DNA from: CAZQXD01 sp964597315 | Lineage (GTDB): Bacteria > Pseudomonadota > Gammaproteobacteria > Competibacterales > Competibacteraceae | NCBI GenBank assembly: GCA_964597315.1 | Contig: CAZQXD010000011.1 | Coordinates: forward strand, 19,965 to 83,964 | Length of the DNA: 64,000 nucleotides | Direction of reading: 5' to 3' | In this document: piece after piece, positions 60,235 to 64,000 of the stretch | Position numbering within the stretch: position 1 is the first letter of the stretch | Layout of the letters: every line of letters begins with the position of its first letter | Translations under genes and position numbers: made by a program | Notes under the pieces: model-generated | Seen by the model: only the letters and a program-made list of their open reading frames with translations | Told to the model about the DNA's origin: nothing | Databases searched by the model: none

Positions 60235-60681
60235 ATGCAGGACAGCCACCATCACGACGACACTCATTTGTTCCCCCGCAACCGCCAACCCACGGTGCGT
60301 ATTTTGGCCATGCCGACGGATACCAACCCCACCGGCCATATCTTCGGGGGCTGGATCATGTCCCAGATGGATATCGCTGGCGCCATCGTGGCCGTAGAAT
60401 ACGCCAAAACCCGAGTGGCCACCGTGGCGGTGGCCTCCATGGAGTTCCACAAGCCGGTTTTCGTGGGGGATTTGATCAGTTGCTTCGCCCGCATCATGAA
60501 AATCGGCACCACCTCCATCACCGTGGATGTGGAGGTGTTCGCCCAGCGGATACGGGAAGGCCAAGACAGCTATGTGATGGTCACCCGCGCCACCATCGTC
60601 TACGTGGCCATGACCCCAGAAGGGGAGCCGGTGCGGCTTCCCCAGCGGGACCCGGAGGAACTATTCAGCAAGTATGTCTAG
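60235..60681 (+). CDS. yciA: YciA-type acyl-CoA thioesterase
   Basis: A 148-residue hotdog-fold protein. 'TVRILAMPTDTNPTGHIFGG', then 'WIMSQMDIAGAIVAVEYAK', is the YciA/acyl-CoA hydrolase signature with the catalytic Asp. 'ASMEFHKPVFVGDLISCFAR' also fits. It hydrolyses acyl-CoA to free acid and CoA. It converges on fadD, whose product runs the opposite reaction, with 11 bases between their ends. Confidence 0.93.
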   Translation: MQDSHHHDDTHLFPRNRQPTVRILAMPTDTNPTGHIFGGWIMSQMDIAGAIVAVEYAKTRVATVAVASMEFHKPVFVGDLISCFARIMKIGTTSITVDVEVFAQRIREGQDSYVMVTRATIVYVAMTPEGEPVRLPQRDPEELFSKYV

Positions 60682-60692
60682 GCGCGGCGGGT

Positions 60693-62351
60693 CTATTTGC
60701 CTCGCAACTCCCGACGCAGGATCTTGCCCACCGGCGACTTGGGGAGATCCTCCCGGAACTCCACCTGCTTGGGCACTTTGTAGCCGGTAAGCTGCTGCTT
60801 GCAGTGGCGGATCAGCTCCTCGGCGCCGAGATTGGGGTCTTTTTTTACCACGATGATCTTCACCGCTTCCCCGGAATGTTCGTCGGGCACGCCCACGGCG
60901 GCCACCTCCCGCACCCCCGGATGCAGGGCCACCACGTCCTCGATCTCGTTGGGATAGACGTTGAAGCCGGAGACCAGGATCATGTCTTTTTTGCGATCGA
61001 CGATATACACATAACCCTGCTCGTCCATCCGGGCGATGTCTCCGGTGCGCAGCCAGCCGTCTTCGGACAGCACCTTGCGGGTCTCCTCGGGACGATTCCA
61101 GTATTCGCGCATCACCTGGGGTCCCTTGAAGCACAGCTCCCCCACCTCGCCGATGGGCAGTTCCCGCCCCTGATCGTCGCAGACCATGCAATCGGTGGAC
61201 GATATGGGCAGGCCGATACTGTGATTGTAGTCCTCCAGGGTCATGGGGTTGATACAGGCCGCCGGGGAAGTCTCGGTCAGGCCGTAGGCTTCGATGAGTA
61301 CGCAGCCGGTGACCTGCTTCCAGCGCTCGGCCACCGCCCGCTGCACGGCCATGCCCCCGCCTAGAGTCAGCTTAAGGCTGCTGAAATCCAATTGTGCAAA
61401 GCCCTCAGCATTGAGCAGAGCGTTGAACAGAGTGTTCACCCCGGTAATGGCGGTGAACTTCACCTTGGCCAGTTCCTTGACGAAGGTCTTCAAGTCCCGG
61501 GGATTGGTGATCAATACGTTATGGCCGCCGATCTTCATGTAGGTCAGGCAGTTGGCGGTCAGGGAGAAGATATGGTACAGGGGCAGGGCGGTGATGATGA
61601 CCTCTTTGCCAGCTTCGGTCTTGGGCTGAATCCAGGCCGCTGCCTGCTGAAGATTGGCAACGATATTGCCGTGGGTGAGCACCGCCCCCTTGGCCACCCC
61701 GGTCGTACCGCCGGTGTATTGCAGAAAGGCCACGTCGGCGTGACCCAATGGCCGCTCCTCCAGGGGCTTGTCGGCGTAGTCCATGGCGACCCGAAAATCG
61801 ATGGTCCCGGGGATATGCCAGGCCGGCACCATGCGTTTGACGTGTTTCACCACTAGATTCACCAGCAGGGACTTGGGAAAACCCAGCAAATCGCCGATGC
61901 GGGTGGTAATCACGGTCTTGACGGCCGTCCGGGCCAGGACCTTTTCCAGGGTGGCGGCGAAGTTCTCCAGGATGATAATGGCCGTGGCCCCGGAGTCCTT
62001 GAGCTGGTGCTCCAACTCCCGGGCGGTATACAGGGGATTGACATTAACCACGGCCAGCCCGGCCCGCAGAGCGCCGAACAGGGCCACCGGGTATTGCAGC
62101 AGGTTGGGCATCATGATGGCCACCCGCTCCCCCTTGCCAAGTCCCAACTCGTGTTGCAGCCAGGCCCCGAACTGGCGGCTCAGCCGGTCCAGCTCGGCGT
62201 AGCTCAGGGCCACGCCCATATTGCTGAAAGCCGACTGACCGGCGAAGCGTCGGTAACTGGTCTCCAGAATATCCCGCAGCGAGGCGAACTCATCCAGATC
62301 GATCTCGGCGGGGATGCCAGGCGGGTACTGCTTCAGCCAGATTTTCTCCAT
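60693..62351 (-). CDS. fadD: Long-chain-fatty-acid-CoA ligase
   Basis: A 552-residue acyl-adenylate-forming enzyme. The phosphate loop is 'LQYTGGTTGVAKGAVLTHGN', the adenine motif 'CVLIEAYGLTETSPAAC' and the hinge/C-terminal motifs 'TGDIARMDEQGYVYIVDRKK' and 'LVSGFNVYPNEIEDVVALHP'. The C-terminal Lys is in 'LPKSPVGKILRREL'. It is of FadD length and converts fatty acids to acyl-CoA for beta-oxidation or lipid synthesis. Confidence 0.95.
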   Translation of the reverse strand: MEKIWLKQYPPGIPAEIDLDEFASLRDILETSYRRFAGQSAFSNMGVALSYAELDRLSRQFGAWLQHELGLGKGERVAIMMPNLLQYPVALFGALRAGLAVVNVNPLYTARELEHQLKDSGATAIIILENFAATLEKVLARTAVKTVITTRIGDLLGFPKSLLVNLVVKHVKRMVPAWHIPGTIDFRVAMDYADKPLEERPLGHADVAFLQYTGGTTGVAKGAVLTHGNIVANLQQAAAWIQPKTEAGKEVIITALPLYHIFSLTANCLTYMKIGGHNVLITNPRDLKTFVKELAKVKFTAITGVNTLFNALLNAEGFAQLDFSSLKLTLGGGMAVQRAVAERWKQVTGCVLIEAYGLTETSPAACINPMTLEDYNHSIGLPISSTDCMVCDDQGRELPIGEVGELCFKGPQVMREYWNRPEETRKVLSEDGWLRTGDIARMDEQGYVYIVDRKKDMILVSGFNVYPNEIEDVVALHPGVREVAAVGVPDEHSGEAVKIIVVKKDPNLGAEELIRHCKQQLTGYKVPKQVEFREDLPKSPVGKILRRELRGK

Positions 62352-62502
62352 GTCTCTGCCCCCTTTCGCGAATAGCTATTCTGTATGGGTTAGTAAACTG
62401 TAGGCCAGTTCCATCAGGCCGTGAAAAATTACCTACCTCAGGCCCGCTTGGGTACAATGCGCCGCCAACCCCCCCACATCAGCGTCAGTACGCACAGGGC
62501 TT

Positions 62503-64000
62503 ATGGCACAGTACATCTATACCATGAACCGCGTCGGCAAGGTCGTGCCGCCGAAGCGGGAGATTCTCAAAGACATTTCCCTCTCTTTCTTCCCCGGCGC
62601 CAAGATCGGCGTGCTGGGCCTCAACGGCTCCGGCAAATCCACCCTACTGCGGATCATGGCCGGGGTGGACACCGATATCCTGGGCGAGGCCCGACCCCAG
62701 CCTGGCATCCATATTGGCTATCTGCCCCAAGAACCCCAGCTCGATCCGACCAAGGACGTGCGTGGTAACGTGGAAGAAGCCGTCAAGCCCATCAAGGACG
62801 CCCTGGAGCGGCTGGAGGCTATTTACGCCGCCTACGCCGAACCGGACGCCGACTTCGACAAGCTGGCCACCGAGCAGGGCCAACTGGAAGCCCTGATCCA
62901 AACCACCGACGGCCATAATCTGGAGCGCACCCTAGAGGTGGCCGCCGAGGCCCTGCGCCTGCCCCCCTGGGACACCCAGGTGGAGCATCTTTCTGGAGGT
63001 GAAAAGCGCCGGGTGGCCCTGTGCAAACTGCTGCTATCCAAGCCGGATATGCTGCTGCTGGACGAGCCTACCAACCATCTGGACGCCGAATCGGTGGCCT
63101 GGCTGGAGCGGTTTCTCCAGGAATACCCGGGCACCGTGGTGGCCGTCACCCATGACCGCTATTTCCTGGATAACGTGGCTGGTTGGATTTTGGAGCTGGA
63201 CCGGGGCCATGGCATCCCCTGGCAGGGCAATTATTCTTCTTGGCTGGATCAGAAGGAACAGCGCCTCAAGCAGGAGGAAAAACAGCAATCCGCCCGCCAG
63301 CGGGCCATCGAGGCGGAGCTGGAATGGGTGCGCGCCAATCCCAAGGGCCGCCATGCCAAGAGCAAAGCCCGCCTGGCCCGTTTCGAAGAACTGACTTCCC
63401 AGGAATTCCAGAAACGCAACGAAACCCAGGAACTGTACATTCCCCCCGGGCCAAGGTTGGGAGACCTGGTGGTGGAGGCCAAGGGTCTGGGCAAGGGCTT
63501 CGGGGACCGGCTGCTGATTGACGACCTGTCCTTCAACCTGCCTCCCGGGGGCATCGTCGGCATCATCGGTCCCAACGGCGCCGGTAAAACCACCCTGTTT
63601 CGGATGATTTACGGCCAGGAGCAGACAGACGCCGGTGAACTGCGGGTCGGCCCCACAGTGCAACTGGCCCATGTGGACCAGAGCCGTGACACCCTAGATG
63701 GGGAAAAAACCGTCTGGCAGGAAATCTCCGACGGCCAGGACATCATCGCCGTGGGCAACTACCAGACCCCGTCCCGGGCCTATGTGGGCCGCTTCAACTT
63801 CAAGGGCGCCGACCAGCAGCAATTGATCAAAAACCTCTCTGGAGGCGAGCGCAATCGGGTGCATCTGGCCAAGCTGCTGCGGGCCGGGGGCAATCTGCTG
63901 CTTCTGGACGAGCCGACCAACGATCTGGACGTGGAAACCCTGCGAGCCTTGGAAGAAGCCCTGTTGGCCTTCCCGGGTTGCGCGGTGGTGATCTCCCATG
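62503..64000 (+). CDS. ettA: Energy-dependent translational throttle protein EttA, 3' end outside the window
   Basis: From ATG 62503 the frame stays open to the right edge (499 codons; the family is about 555 residues). The N-terminus 'MAQYIYTMNRVGKVVPPKRE' is diagnostic for EttA. The first ABC domain shows Walker A 'GLNGSGKSTLL', signature 'HLSGGEKRRVALCK' and 'LLLDEPTNHLDAES'. A ribosome-interacting linker is near residues 245-290, and the second ABC has 'GPNGAGKTTLF' and 'NLSGGERNRVHLAK'. It gates entry of ribosomes into elongation according to ATP level. Confidence 0.97.
   Translation, partial: MAQYIYTMNRVGKVVPPKREILKDISLSFFPGAKIGVLGLNGSGKSTLLRIMAGVDTDILGEARPQPGIHIGYLPQEPQLDPTKDVRGNVEEAVKPIKDALERLEAIYAAYAEPDADFDKLATEQGQLEALIQTTDGHNLERTLEVAAEALRLPPWDTQVEHLSGGEKRRVALCKLLLSKPDMLLLDEPTNHLDAESVAWLERFLQEYPGTVVAVTHDRYFLDNVAGWILELDRGHGIPWQGNYSSWLDQKEQRLKQEEKQQSARQRAIEAELEWVRANPKGRHAKSKARLARFEELTSQEFQKRNETQELYIPPGPRLGDLVVEAKGLGKGFGDRLLIDDLSFNLPPGGIVGIIGPNGAGKTTLFRMIYGQEQTDAGELRVGPTVQLAHVDQSRDTLDGEKTVWQEISDGQDIIAVGNYQTPSRAYVGRFNFKGADQQQLIKNLSGGERNRVHLAKLLRAGGNLLLLDEPTNDLDVETLRALEEALLAFPGCAVVISH

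Overview
The window is GC-rich, gene-dense gammaproteobacterial chromosome with one AT-richer island (about 11.2-21.2 kb). The order pilG-pilH-pilI-pilJ-chpA-chpC, divergent from gshB-tonB-yqgE-ruvX-pyrR-pyrB-pyrC', matches the pseudomonad/Chromatiales-type layout. Split-subunit transhydrogenase (pntAa-pntAb-pntB) and the lipid-modification cluster also fit a Chromatiales-like or related gammaproteobacterium. The genus cannot be fixed from the sequence alone.

Layout. 1-5.5 kb: a minus-strand envelope/stress operon of DUF3618, DUF883, holin-like, YihY and AI-2E-type membrane proteins. 5.7-11.2 kb: housekeeping genes folA, thyA, lgt, rlmI and a DUF255 thioredoxin-fold protein. 11.2-21.2 kb: accessory island. 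It holds an RHH-PIN toxin-antitoxin pair, a palindromic repeat pair, an ATPase remnant, an IS5-family element and a BrnT-like toxin whose antitoxin is cut by the IS. It continues with a NYN-domain gene and then gene cassettes bounded by attC-like sites. The central cassette carries three genes: a DNA methyltransferase, a HerA-type ATPase and a NurA-type nuclease. A second cassette holds an HNH endonuclease gene split by an in-frame amber codon.

21.2-31.0 kb: Pil-Chp chemosensory operon for type IV pili. 31.2-37.6 kb: gshB, tonB, yqgE, ruvX and pyrimidine genes, including a dihydroorotase-like protein that has lost its metal ligands. 37.6-45.4 kb: two tandem pairs, each a PotD-like periplasmic binding protein plus a hybrid histidine kinase, with no transporter nearby. 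45.6-52.9 kb: a lipid-modification cluster of two CFA-synthase-like methyltransferases, DUF1295, DUF2878, DUF1365, amine oxidase, NTF2-like and SDR proteins. It resembles the singlet-oxygen / furan-fatty-acid clusters of other proteobacteria. 53-64 kb: a DUF4412 protein, an HNH protein, pntAa-pntAb-pntB, a GNAT, a porin-like protein, a histone-deacetylase-fold hydrolase, yciA, fadD and the start of ettA.

The strongest candidate for a noteworthy system is the methyltransferase-HerA-NurA trio packaged as one integron cassette, which probably acts in defence against foreign DNA. No tRNA, rRNA or CRISPR array was recognised.
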